A stretch of DNA of 34,449 nt from Streptomyces sp. WAC06614 (GCF_003949795.1 NZ_RPRY01000040.1:1-34449); one strand, 5' to 3'; shown: positions 16,733-24,529, counted from the stretch's first letter. Numbers and translations: made by a program. Notes: generated from the letters alone by a model not told the origin.

Positions 16733-18811
16733 GTGGAGCAAAATGGCCCCGATCGGGTACGTCAGCAGGCAAAGGCCTCGGGGAACGCGCAAATCATCCA
16801 GGTAGCTGGAGATCAGCATATCTACGTCCATGCTTTGGAGGGCGTGCCACCTCTGCCGAACGCCAGCGTAGAGAAGGCCCGCCCAGTGTCAGAATGGACA
16901 GCGGCGCAGCTAGGGGTCCATGCGGCCATCTCCGGTGAACAACACAGCAAATCAGGGCCATTTGTTCTGCCAACGTACCTGCGAAGGCATCACGACGAAG
17001 GGCTCCGTGACCGCATCGAGACTATTGCACGTGGCGCCCTCACTGAGTTCGAAGTTCTACGCGGGGGGTCATGCACGGGCAAGACTCGTACTGCCTTTGA
17101 AGCTGTGCAGGCCTGTGTGTCAGATTGGCAACTGCTGTTCCCTAAAGATGCAGGCAGTTTGCTCGCGTCCCTGGCCGCTGATGTTGTCCAGCCACAGACC
17201 GTGCTGTGGCTTAACGAAGCGCAGAACTATCTGGATGGCCCTGCCGGGGAGGCATGTGCCGCTGCGCTGCGCCGCCTGCTGGAGGCCGATGGTCCCCGTA
17301 TTGTTATTGCGACACTGTGGCCGGAGTATTATCAGGAATATTCAACCAGCCAAGTTCGAGAAAGGGCGCAGGTTCGGGCTTTATTGGATCAGGCAACGGT
17401 CCACGATGTACCGGATCACTTCAGCGGCATTGACCTGACGGCGCTGGAGCAGAAGATCCATCTTGACCGGTCGTTGGCTACAGTGCACCACACGAGCAAG
17501 GCTACGGGCTTGGTCACCCAAACTCTGGCTGCCGGACCGGACTTGGTCGACCATTACGAGCGTCCTACTGGCCCCTTCGGTCCATACGGAAAGGCTCTCA
17601 TCACCGCAGCCATCGACGCCCAGCGGCTCGGTGTCACGGAGCCGTTGCCACTGGACTTCCTCACTGCCGCGGTTCCCGGCTACCTCACCGATACCCAGCG
17701 AGCTACTGCACCCCACGACTGGGAAACACATGCTCTTGCCTATGCTCGCGCCCCCATCAAAAACGTAGTATCGGCCTTCTCCCCCGTGCCGCACCCAATT
17801 GGCATGGGTGCTTGCCCTGGCGTGGTTCAGCTCGCCGACTACCTGTTCCACCACGGCCGAAGCGGCCGGCGCTTTGACGTCCCGCCGGAATCGTTCTGGA
17901 ACGCCGCCCATTTGCTTGCAAACGCCGCTGACCTTCATGCCCTGGCCGACGCGGCCCGCGCAAGAGGGCGAATATTCCACGCAACGAGCCTCTATCTACG
18001 GATCGCTGAAAGACCTGGCGTACTGGCCTTGCTGACAGAAATGGCACATCAAGTCGGAAACGAGAGCCGCGCCGAGACTTTTGCGTACCAGGCTGCCGAA
18101 AGGGGAGACGGTAGCGCGCTCGTCATCCTAGCCGCAGCTCGGATGGAGGACGGTGACTCAAACGGAGCCGAGCCTCTTTATCGCCAGGCCGCCGATCTAG
18201 GTCACCCAGAAGCTTTGCTCGCCTTGGGGCACATTCGCAAAAGGGCCCGAGACTCGATCAGAGCAGAGCAGTTCTACCGCCAAGCTATGGATGGCGGCCT
18301 GTCCGGATATGGACTCACTGAAGCCCGCCGCGCCTTGGCTGAGATCGTTAGAAAATTTGGTCGTCAAGGAGAAGCAGAAAGATTGCAACGCCAGGCAGCC
18401 GGAGGCGTTCAGCAATTCCGGCTTCGCAGCCTTGTCGATATTCAGCAACGTGCGGGCAGTAAGGAGGTTGCCGAAAGTAAATTCGAGGAGTTCGCTGCCG
18501 ATGGTGACCGGATGGCGCTCGTAGTACTTGCTGAGATGCGTGAAGACGCCGGAGATAAGGCGGCGGCAGAGGAATATGCACACAAGGCCGCAGCCGCTGG
18601 ACTCATGGATGGGCTGGCCAATCTGGCAATCATTCGTGCGAACGCTGGTGATCTTGCCTCGGCAGAGCGTCTGGCTCGCCTGGCTGCCGACGGCGGCGTG
18701 ACCTGGGCGTTGTGGGAGCTGGCTCGAGTAGACAAAGACCAGTCTCAGTGGAGGAGGGTCCTTCGGTATGGCTTGACAGCAGACGGCCACCCATCTGACT
18801 CATGGTGGTAG
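16733..18811 (+). CDS. P-loop NTPase with C-terminal TPR/Sel1-like repeats
   Basis: A 692-residue protein from GTG 16733 (AGGA 5 bases upstream; TTG 16715 is an alternative). Residues 1-35 hold a GNAQIIQVAGDQHIYV segment typical of actinobacterial signalling ATPases. The NTPase domain has Walker A GGSCTGKT (111-118), a Walker B-like VLWLNEAQ (157-164, Asn-Glu instead of Asp-Glu) and a sensor-like IVIATLWPE (190-198). From about 400 to the end there are repeats of 35-37 residues of TPR/Sel1 type (for example GAEPLYRQAADLGHPEALLALG). The layout, a nucleotide switch plus helical sensor repeats, resembles STAND-type immune and signalling proteins. No effector domain is recognisable. GC is clearly below the neighbours. 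A TTA leucine codon at 17381-17383 suggests bldA-dependent translation. Function unknown; defence role inferred. Confidence 0.8.
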   Translation: MEQNGPDRVRQQAKASGNAQIIQVAGDQHIYVHALEGVPPLPNASVEKARPVSEWTAAQLGVHAAISGEQHSKSGPFVLPTYLRRHHDEGLRDRIETIARGALTEFEVLRGGSCTGKTRTAFEAVQACVSDWQLLFPKDAGSLLASLAADVVQPQTVLWLNEAQNYLDGPAGEACAAALRRLLEADGPRIVIATLWPEYYQEYSTSQVRERAQVRALLDQATVHDVPDHFSGIDLTALEQKIHLDRSLATVHHTSKATGLVTQTLAAGPDLVDHYERPTGPFGPYGKALITAAIDAQRLGVTEPLPLDFLTAAVPGYLTDTQRATAPHDWETHALAYARAPIKNVVSAFSPVPHPIGMGACPGVVQLADYLFHHGRSGRRFDVPPESFWNAAHLLANAADLHALADAARARGRIFHATSLYLRIAERPGVLALLTEMAHQVGNESRAETFAYQAAERGDGSALVILAAARMEDGDSNGAEPLYRQAADLGHPEALLALGHIRKRARDSIRAEQFYRQAMDGGLSGYGLTEARRALAEIVRKFGRQGEAERLQRQAAGGVQQFRLRSLVDIQQRAGSKEVAESKFEEFAADGDRMALVVLAEMREDAGDKAAAEEYAHKAAAAGLMDGLANLAIIRANAGDLASAERLARLAADGGVTWALWELARVDKDQSQWRRVLRYGLTADGHPSDSWW

Positions 18812-19129
18812 AAGTCGTAGCGAATTCACTTCGTCGTCTTTACACGCCCGCCGTGATGGCAACCGGATCGTAAAAGGCCTCCGTGCGACGTCCGATCGAC
18901 CCAGCAGCCCTCACCACGCCTCTATCCGACAGGTCGAGACGAAGAGGTCGCCAGATGCGTTCCTTAAAACACCTCAGCTTCCCAAGCTGTGGCTCCGAAC
19001 TCGTCCCTAGGCTCATTGCCGTGTCGCAACTGCCGCACTCAGGGGGATCCACGTCCCCAAGATGCGTGATTCTGCGGGATGAGAGGGGAATGCAGCTCTG
19101 GGGAGCCGAGTCAGGGGAGGGGCTAGCGA
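18812..19129. other. 318-bp intergenic region within the element
   Basis: No convincing gene was found: short frames have no ribosome site or recognisable sequence. A small AGCTT-CCC-AAGCT hairpin lies near 18975. The last 20 bases hold the GGGGAGGGG ribosome site (about 19114-19122) of the nuclease gene. The gap argues against a tight operon of the two cargo genes, but co-transcription remains possible. Confidence 0.5.
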
Positions 19130-20728
19130 GTGGCGCAGCGCAGTGGTGGCCGAGGCAACGAGTACCAGCGGCAGCAACAGGCTTTGCGACGGGCCCAGGA
19201 GCAACAGGCCCGCCAAGCGGAGCGTGCCCGCAAGACTGCTGAAGCGGCCAGCAAACGGCGGGAGCAAGAGCGGAAGGCTGCATATCTGGAGCAGCAAGCC
19301 CAACAGGCCAGGGTGCAGACGATCGGGGTCGAGCACGAGGTCGACCAGCTGAGCCAGTTGCTGCGTGACGCTCTGGTCGGTGCCCCGCCCACAACGTTCA
19401 GGCGCCGGCGGAGGACTCATACGCCGACAGTGTTAGATGAACGGCCTTGGTCCCGACCAGAGCCTTCACCACGGTGGGAAGACTTCGCACCCCCAGAGCC
19501 CGGCGGGCTCGCTGCCGTCCTGGGCATCGGCAGGAAGCGATACGAGGCCCAGGTCGCCGAGGCCCGTGAACGATTCAGCGAAGCGCAGCAGCGGCACGCG
19601 CGAGCTGAGGAAAAGCGCCGGGAGACGCTGGAGCAGAAGCGCGCGGAGCACCGCCAGGCGGAGCAGTGGGCCGCTGAGGAGGTCGAGGCCTTCAACAGGC
19701 AGTTGGATGAGCAGCGCGAGGCATATCGCGCTGGCCATCCTGAAGCAGTGGAAGCGCACCTGGGGGCCGTCCTCGAAGCTTCGTCCTACCCGATGGGCTT
19801 CCCGCACGAGCACCGCATCGCCTTCCGGCCCGCTACCGGGGACGTCCTTGTCGAGATTCAGCTGCCGCCGGAGACGATCGTGCCCGCCGCGCGCGGCTAC
19901 AGGTATGTGAAGAGCCGGGACGAGACGACCGCGGTACCTCGGCCTGAGAAGGAACGCAAGGAGATCTACTCGTCTGTCTTGGCACAAGTCGCATTACGGA
20001 CTGTGCACGAAATCCTGGCCGGCGACCCCGACCGGGTAGTCAACGGCGTCACCCTGAACGGTCACGTCAAGACCATCGACCGAGCTACTGGTCAGGAGGT
20101 CTCACCCTGTCTCGTCACACTGAGCGCCAGCAGGGAGCAGTTCGGCAAGCTGCGCCTCAGCCAGGTCGATCCAGCCGCCTGTCTCAAGGGACTCAATGCC
20201 CTTGTCTCTCCCCACCCTTACGATCTCGAACCCATCCGGCCCATCATCGAGTTCGATATGACCAAGTACCGCCTGATGGACAGCATGGACGTGGTAGCTG
20301 ACCTCGACAGCCGGCCCGTACTGGTCAAGCTGACCCCCACCGAGTTCGAACACCTGATCCGCCAACTCTTCGAAGCGATCGGGATGGAGGCATGGAACAC
20401 CCAGGCCTCGAAGGACGAAGGTGTCGATGCGGTGGCCGTCAGCAAGGACCCAGTCTTCAACGGCGAGTGCATCATCCAAGCCAAGCGCTACAGCAAGCTC
20501 GTGGGTGTCGAGGCAGTTCAGGCGCTGGCCGGCGTTGTGGAGCACAAGCGCGCCGCCAAGGGCATCCTCATCACTACTTCATGGTTCGGCAGGGCCAGTC
20601 ACGACTTCGCCCGTCAGCATGGTCGGCTTCAGCTCATCGAAGGGCCGGAGCTCAAGTACCTGGTCAAGGAACACCTAGGCAAGGACGTGATCCCGGGACC
20701 GGTCCCTCCAAAACGTCCGTCGCGCTGA
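19130..20728 (+). CDS. coiled-coil Mrr-type restriction endonuclease
   Basis: A 532-residue protein. Two charged coiled-coil stretches (about 10-65 and 135-200, rich in Gln, Glu, Arg, Ala) frame an Arg/Pro-rich segment. A middle domain (about 220-390) is unassigned. Residues 400-515 are an Mrr_cat domain of the PD-(D/E)xK nuclease superfamily: LTPTEFEHLIRQLFEAIGM with Glu405, catalytic Asp433 in DEGVDAVAV, and the Gln450-x-Lys452 pair in CIIQAKRY, then GILITTSWFGRASHDFA. All catalytic residues are present. Mrr-like enzymes cut DNA, often modified or foreign. No methyltransferase is nearby, which fits a modification-dependent or signal-triggered nuclease. GTG 19130 follows GGGGAGGGG by about 7 bases. 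Two TTA codons (19433-19435, 19994-19996) suggest bldA dependence. Confidence 0.87.
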   Translation: MAQRSGGRGNEYQRQQQALRRAQEQQARQAERARKTAEAASKRREQERKAAYLEQQAQQARVQTIGVEHEVDQLSQLLRDALVGAPPTTFRRRRRTHTPTVLDERPWSRPEPSPRWEDFAPPEPGGLAAVLGIGRKRYEAQVAEARERFSEAQQRHARAEEKRRETLEQKRAEHRQAEQWAAEEVEAFNRQLDEQREAYRAGHPEAVEAHLGAVLEASSYPMGFPHEHRIAFRPATGDVLVEIQLPPETIVPAARGYRYVKSRDETTAVPRPEKERKEIYSSVLAQVALRTVHEILAGDPDRVVNGVTLNGHVKTIDRATGQEVSPCLVTLSASREQFGKLRLSQVDPAACLKGLNALVSPHPYDLEPIRPIIEFDMTKYRLMDSMDVVADLDSRPVLVKLTPTEFEHLIRQLFEAIGMEAWNTQASKDEGVDAVAVSKDPVFNGECIIQAKRYSKLVGVEAVQALAGVVEHKRAAKGILITTSWFGRASHDFARQHGRLQLIEGPELKYLVKEHLGKDVIPGPVPPKRPSR

Positions 20729-20883
20729 GATCAGACGGCCTGCACGGGCCCGGTCGAGCTGTGACCCGGGTCGTCCCTGGGCCGTCATAGGCCGCCCGAG
20801 GGTGACCCATGACGACCGACGACGACCACCAGGCGCACGGACCCACCATCCCTGACCGGCAAAGGCCCAGCTCCCCAAGGGCC

Positions 20884-20911
20884 CCGTCAAGAACCAGGGC
20901 AAGAAGAAGTA
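20884..20911 (+). other. attR: second 28-bp copy of the gpmA 3' end
   Basis: Identical to 15637-15664 and followed by G, giving TAG as the ancestral gpmA stop instead of TAA. The sequence right of it is backbone, including a terminator at 20935-20969 that would have served gpmA before insertion. Confidence 0.85.
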
Positions 20912-20934
20912 GCCCCGGCGCCGCGCACGCGCAC

Positions 20935-20969
20935 GGCCCCCCGAGCGCCGTTCCCGGCGGGCGGGGGGC
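20935..20969 (+). terminator. ancestral gpmA terminator, now beyond attR
   Basis: GCCCCCCG (20935-20942) pairs with CGGGGGGC (20962-20969), and an inner CGCCG/CGGCG stem (20946-20959) continues the hairpin, followed by TGTT. Confidence 0.65.
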
Positions 20970-20993
20970 TGTTCCATGATCGGGATGCTCTGA

Positions 20994-20999
20994 CAGGAT
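20994..20999 (+). promoter_or_regulatory. -10 box of the small LppU-like gene, leaderless start
   Basis: CAGGAT ends 6 bases before ATG 21006. It lies just downstream of the ancestral gpmA terminator. Confidence 0.45.
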
Positions 21000-21005
21000 C
21001 CGGCC

Positions 21006-21359
21006 ATGGGGATGGGGAAAAAGGTCAACCGGGTCGCCGGCGGGGTGTGCGTCGGGGTGCTCCTGCTGCTCACCGGCTACGCGTACGTCGAGGACTGGCG
21101 GGAGCAGCACGGCGGCATCGCGGTCGGCGACTGCCTGGCCGGGGGGCGGCGGGACCGGCCCGAGCCGGTCGGCTGCGAGGACGCTGAGGCCCGCGAGGTG
21201 GTGCTCGGGGTGTTCGAGGGGGAGGAGGACGAGGGGCTCTGCGACCGGGTGAGGGGCGCGCGACGGGCCTACGTCGTGCCGTCCCGGGTGGACGTGCTCG
21301 GCTCGCTGGTGGTCTGCGCGGGACCGCGCGACCCGGCGCCGGCGGGCCGCCCGGCCTGA
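21006..21359 (+). CDS. small membrane-anchored LppU-like protein
   Basis: A 117-residue protein with a basic start (GKKVNR), one hydrophobic helix (about residues 9-27) and an extracytoplasmic domain with the pattern VGDCL-x14-VGCED-x2-AREVV-x15-CDRV-x23-VVCAG. Four spaced cysteines suggest two disulphides. The VGDC...V.C...A pattern is common in actinobacterial secreted LppU/SCO3897-like proteins of unknown role. The start ATG 21006 has no ribosome site but a leaderless-type -10. It converges on mtpA over a very strong terminator. Confidence 0.75.
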   Translation: MGMGKKVNRVAGGVCVGVLLLLTGYAYVEDWREQHGGIAVGDCLAGGRRDRPEPVGCEDAEAREVVLGVFEGEEDEGLCDRVRGARRAYVVPSRVDVLGSLVVCAGPRDPAPAGRPA

Positions 21360-21394
21360 CGCCGCCGCGGACGCCGCCGCCGGGTCGCCGCTAC

Positions 21395-21441
21395 GACGAG
21401 GGGCCCCGGCCCGGTGGTGAACCGGGCCGGGGCCCCTCGTC
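21395..21441. terminator. bidirectional terminator between LppU-like gene and mtpA
   Basis: A perfect 21-bp stem with loop GGTGA (21416-21420). It lies 36 bases after the upstream stop and 18 bases from the convergent mtpA stop, so it can serve both strands. Confidence 0.85.
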
Positions 21442-21458
21442 CCGGGTACGGTGCGGGG

Positions 21459-21605
21459 TCAGCCGCACTGGCACGGCGCGCCGGACTGGCAGCCGCAGCC
21501 GCAGCCCGAGCCGCAGCCGCACGCGGCCAGCAGGGGCAGGCGCACCGGCTCCGGCTGCTGCGGCTGCTCGTGCTCCGGGGTGATGGGAACGGGGGAATCG
21601 GGCAT
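21459..21605 (-). CDS. mtpA: MtpA, metallothionein-like Cys-rich peptide
   Basis: A 48-residue peptide from the ATG at base 21605, which follows a GAGGAGG ribosome site. The N-terminal half is Pro/Glu/Gln-rich. The C-terminal 20 residues contain seven cysteines in CxC and CxxxC spacing (CGCGSGCGCGC, then CQC), the pattern of a metal-thiolate cluster. It lies downstream of phoU on the same strand, as the gene named mtpA does in S. coelicolor, where linkage to phoU and the phosphate regulon has been described (from memory). A TTGACG box at 21678-21683 could also give it its own promoter. Role in metal storage is inferred. Confidence 0.75.
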   Translation of the reverse strand: MPDSPVPITPEHEQPQQPEPVRLPLLAACGCGSGCGCGCQSGAPCQCG

Positions 21606-21654
21606 GGTTCCTCCTCGCAGGCGTACGGGGTCGGTTCGTACTGCCTTTCGCCTC

Positions 21655-21683
21655 ATTCATGCCCAGGCCGGCAGGCGCGTCAA
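21655..21683 (-). promoter_or_regulatory. candidate promoter of mtpA
   Basis: On the minus strand, -35 TTGACG (21683-21678), a 17-base spacer, then ATGAAT (21660-21655), about 50 bases before the ATG. The -35 is good, the -10 weak. Confidence 0.35.
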
Positions 21684-21745
21684 CGGCGCACTGTGGCTCA
21701 CCCCTACGCCGACGGCGATGCGCGGGCGCGCCCGTCACGGAGCGT

Positions 21746-22423
21746 TCAGACGCCCTCGACCTGGGTCGGCGCCTGGAAGTCGTCCGCGTGCTCACCGGTG
21801 ACCAGGTAGACCACGCGCTTGGCCACCGACACCGCGTGGTCGGCGAAGCGCTCGTAGTAGCGGCCCAGCAGGGTCACGTCCACCGCGGTCTCGATGCCGT
21901 GCTTCCAGCGGTCGTCCATCAGGTGCTGGAACAGCGTGCGGTGCAGGCCGTCCATCTCGTCGTCGTCCTGCTCCAGCTGCATCGCCAGGTCGACGTCCTT
22001 GGTGATGATCACCTCGGCGGCCTTGGCCATCAGACGCTGGGCGAGCTGGCCCATCTCCAGGATGGTGGCGTGCAGGTCGCGCGGGACCGCGGTCTCCGGG
22101 AAACGCAGCCGGGCCAGCTTGGCCACGTGCTGGGCCAGGTCGCCCGAGCGCTCCAGGTCGGCGCTCATGCGCAGCGAGGTGACCACGATGCGCAGGTCGG
22201 TGGCGACGGGCTGCTGGCGGGCCAGCAGGGCGATCGCGCGGGCCTCCAGGTCGTGCTGGAGGTCGTCGATCTTCTCGTCGGCGGCGATGACGCTCTCGGC
22301 GAGCTTGAGGTCGGCGTCGAGCATGGCGGTCGTCGCCCGCCCGATCGCGGAACCGACCAGTCGGGCCATCTCGACCAGGCCCTCCCCGATCGAGTCCAGT
22401 TCCTCGTGGTACGCGTCCCGCAT
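21746..22423 (-). CDS. phoU: PhoU, phosphate signalling regulator
   Basis: A 225-residue all-helical protein made of two PhoU three-helix repeats. Metal-binding motifs are visible as DLRIVVTSLRMSADLERSGD in the first repeat and RYYERFADHAVSVAKRV in the second. PhoU links the Pst phosphate transporter with the sensor kinase PhoR and keeps the Pho regulon off when phosphate is ample. The ATG at base 22423 follows GAGGGA by 5 bases. It is divergent from phoR-phoP, and the 195-bp region between them is the obvious site for PhoP control. Confidence 0.95.
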   Translation of the reverse strand: MRDAYHEELDSIGEGLVEMARLVGSAIGRATTAMLDADLKLAESVIAADEKIDDLQHDLEARAIALLARQQPVATDLRIVVTSLRMSADLERSGDLAQHVAKLARLRFPETAVPRDLHATILEMGQLAQRLMAKAAEVIITKDVDLAMQLEQDDDEMDGLHRTLFQHLMDDRWKHGIETAVDVTLLGRYYERFADHAVSVAKRVVYLVTGEHADDFQAPTQVEGV

Positions 22424-22512
22424 GGGTGTCCCTCTCTTGCGTCTGACCGGGGGTCGGGGGCCTTTGCCCCACAGTCCACACGTTCATCCTCGAACGCGTC
22501 CGACTCCGGCAC

Positions 22513-22545
22513 CGGAAGTGAATCACCCCCGTCGCCACGGTGAAC
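22513..22545 (-). promoter_or_regulatory. candidate PHO box (PhoP direct repeats)
   Basis: On the minus strand, GTTCACCGTGG (22545-22535) and ATTCACTTCCG (22523-22513) are spaced by exactly 22 bases, two 11-base units of the Streptomyces PhoP direct-repeat code. The middle unit is degenerate. The site lies between phoU and phoR. Confidence 0.4.
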
Positions 22546-22606
22546 TCTGGGCGACGACTGTTCGAGGCGCCACCCGAACGGCTGTGGAACTGCCGTCGTG
22601 CCTGCT

Positions 22607-22612
22607 TAACCT
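22607..22612 (+). promoter_or_regulatory. -10 box of phoR-phoP, leaderless start
   Basis: TAACCT ends 6 bases before ATG 22619, with no ribosome site. A GTTCG-N10-CGAAC inverted repeat (22560-22579) lies upstream. Confidence 0.55.
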
Positions 22613-22618
22613 GGATGC

Positions 22619-23848
22619 ATGGACGTGAACGCGGCGGTCGCCGCAGTGGCCGCGATCGCCGGTGTGTGCACCGGCGTGATCGCCATGCTGGCGTTCCGCT
22701 GGAGCGAGCGCGACCAGGCCCGCCCCACCCGGAGCTCCATGCGCCCCGACATCAACGCGGTGCTCCCCCCGGGTGTGGACACCGTCCTCTCCGTACTGCG
22801 CTCCTCCGCCGTCGTCCTCGACGAGGGGGACGCGGTGGTCAAGGCCAGTTCGGCAGCGTACGCCCTCGGGCTGGTGCGCGGCGGGAAGCTGGCCGTGGAG
22901 CCGATGCTCCACATGGCCCGCGACACCCGCCGGGACGGCGAGATACGGCAGGTCGAGCTGGACCTGCCGCGGCGCGGCACCGGGCGCGGCGAGGCCCTGG
23001 CCGTCTCCGCCCGCGTGGCCCCGCTGGGCTCCCGGCTGGTGCTGCTGCTGGTCGAGGACCTGACCGAGGCCCGCCGCATCGAGGCGGTCCGCCGGGACTT
23101 CGTCGCCAACGTCTCGCACGAGCTCAAGACGCCCGTGGGCGCCCTGTCGCTCCTGTCCGAGGCCGTCATGGACGCCTCCGACGACCCCGAGGCGGTCACC
23201 CGCTTCGCGGGCCGCATGCAGATCGAGGCCACCCGGCTGACCAACCTGGTCCAGGAGCTCATCGACCTCTCCCGCGTCCAGAACGACGACCCGCTGGAGG
23301 ACGCCGAGCCGGTCGCGGTGGACACCCTGGTCGCCGAGGCCATCGACCGCTGCCGCCACACGGCCCAGTCCAAGCACATCACCATGGCCGCCGGCGGCAC
23401 CGTCGACCTGCGCGTCTGGGGCAACCGCAGCCAGCTCGCGGCGGCGCTGGGCAACCTGGTGGAGAACGCCGTCAACTACAGCCCGGCGCGGACCCGGGTC
23501 GGGATAGCCGGCCGCCGTGTCACCGGGCCCGGCGGGGACCTGATCGAGATCGCCGTGACCGACCAGGGCATCGGCATCCCCGAGAAGGACCGGGAGCGCA
23601 TCTTCGAGCGCTTCTACCGCGTCGACCCGGCCCGCTCCCGCGCCACCGGCGGTACGGGCCTGGGCTTGGCGATCGTGAAGCACGTGGCGGCCTCGCACGG
23701 CGGGGAGGTCACCGTGTGGAGCTCCGAGGGACAGGGCTCCACCTTCACCCTCAGGCTTCCGGAGGCCGCGGCCGCCCGGACGACCGTCCTTGAACCCGAC
23801 CCCGAACCCGAACCAGCCACCACCCCTGCCCCGGAGGTCCTTCCGTGA
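22619..23848 (+). CDS. phoR: PhoR sensor histidine kinase
   Basis: A 409-residue membrane kinase of the PhoR/SenX3 type. There is one N-terminal hydrophobic segment (about 5-27), a PAS-like region (about 50-145), the HisKA helix with phosphorylated His167 (NVSHELKTPVGAL), then an ATP-binding domain with N-box LGNLVENAVNYSP, G1 DQGIGIPEKDRERIFERFYR and G2 GGTGLGLAIV. With only one membrane helix and no large outside domain it probably senses phosphate through the Pst/PhoU machinery. The tail is Glu/Pro/Thr-rich. It overlaps phoP by 4 bases, so translation is coupled. Confidence 0.95.
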   Translation: MDVNAAVAAVAAIAGVCTGVIAMLAFRWSERDQARPTRSSMRPDINAVLPPGVDTVLSVLRSSAVVLDEGDAVVKASSAAYALGLVRGGKLAVEPMLHMARDTRRDGEIRQVELDLPRRGTGRGEALAVSARVAPLGSRLVLLLVEDLTEARRIEAVRRDFVANVSHELKTPVGALSLLSEAVMDASDDPEAVTRFAGRMQIEATRLTNLVQELIDLSRVQNDDPLEDAEPVAVDTLVAEAIDRCRHTAQSKHITMAAGGTVDLRVWGNRSQLAAALGNLVENAVNYSPARTRVGIAGRRVTGPGGDLIEIAVTDQGIGIPEKDRERIFERFYRVDPARSRATGGTGLGLAIVKHVAASHGGEVTVWSSEGQGSTFTLRLPEAAAARTTVLEPDPEPEPATTPAPEVLP

Positions 23849-24525
23849 CCCGAGTGCTCGTCGTCGAGGATGAGGAATCCTTCAGCGACGCCCTGTCCTA
23901 CATGCTGCGCAAGGAGGGTTTCGAGGTCGCGATCGCGGCGACCGGGCCCGACGGCCTGGACGAGTTCGAGCGCAACGGCGCCGACCTCGTGCTGCTCGAC
24001 CTGATGCTGCCGGGGCTGCCCGGCACCGAGGTCTGCCGGCAGCTGCGCGGCCGCAGCAACGTCCCCGTGATCATGGTGACGGCCAAGGACAGCGAGATCG
24101 ACAAGGTCGTCGGCCTGGAAATAGGAGCCGACGACTACGTCACCAAGCCCTTCTCCTCGCGGGAGCTGGTCGCCCGCATCCGCGCGGTGCTGCGCCGCCG
24201 CGGTGAGCCGGAGGAGGTCACCCCCGCGGCGCTGGAGGCCGGCCCGGTCCGCATGGACGTGGACCGCCACGTGGTCACCGTCGCAGGTGCGAAGGTCGAC
24301 CTGCCGCTGAAGGAGTTCGACCTGCTGGAGATGCTGCTGCGCAACGCGGGCCGGGTGCTGACCCGCATGCAGCTCATCGACCGGGTCTGGGGCGCGGACT
24401 ACGTCGGTGACACCAAGACGCTCGACGTCCACGTCAAGCGCCTGCGCGCCAAGATCGAGCCGGACCCGGGCGCGCCGCGCTACCTGGTCACGGTCCGCGG
24501 CCTGGGCTACAAGTTCGAGCCGTAG
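23845..24525 (+). CDS. phoP: PhoP response regulator
   Basis: A 226-residue OmpR/PhoB-family activator. The receiver domain has the acidic pair Glu8/Asp9, phospho-acceptor Asp52, Thr79 and Lys101 (TKPFSSRELVARIRAVLRR). The winged-helix DNA-binding domain spans about 130-226 (LPLKEFDLLEMLLRNAGRV, recognition region TKTLDVHVKRLRAKIE). PhoP activates phosphate scavenging genes and represses nitrogen and antibiotic genes in Streptomyces. GTG 23845 overlaps the phoR stop (GTGA) and has GGAGGT upstream. The gene ends on a very long palindrome. Confidence 0.96.
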   Translation: MTRVLVVEDEESFSDALSYMLRKEGFEVAIAATGPDGLDEFERNGADLVLLDLMLPGLPGTEVCRQLRGRSNVPVIMVTAKDSEIDKVVGLEIGADDYVTKPFSSRELVARIRAVLRRRGEPEEVTPAALEAGPVRMDVDRHVVTVAGAKVDLPLKEFDLLEMLLRNAGRVLTRMQLIDRVWGADYVGDTKTLDVHVKRLRAKIEPDPGAPRYLVTVRGLGYKFEP

Positions 24526-24529
24526 ACCG

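Larger units (their letters stand above)
15637..20911. mobile_element. decayed integrative element in the gpmA 3' end
   Basis: About 5.2 kb bounded by a 28-bp direct repeat of the gpmA 3' end. An integrase remnant lies next to attL and points towards it, as usual for tyrosine-recombinase elements. Cargo is an NTPase-TPR gene and an Mrr-type nuclease gene, with lower GC than the backbone and rare TTA codons. No replication, excision or transfer gene is visible. In the backbone, gpmA would otherwise be followed by the terminator now at 20935-20969 and the small gene at 21006. The integrase damage means the element is probably fixed. Confidence 0.85.

Noticed and set aside
16733..18811. Naming the NTPase-TPR protein as a known Avs or other catalogued defence protein
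   Set aside because: The Walker A and helical repeats fit a STAND-like plan, but no effector domain or family-specific motif is visible, so a system name would be invented.
18883..19242. Short plus-strand frame between the two cargo genes
   Set aside because: No ribosome site, no recognisable motif, and its 3' part overlaps the nuclease gene in another frame.
20808..20980. Small plus-strand frame running through attR
   Set aside because: It starts in the element and reads the att repeat out of the gpmA frame; the product is Arg/Pro-rich without similarity. Chance frame at a junction.
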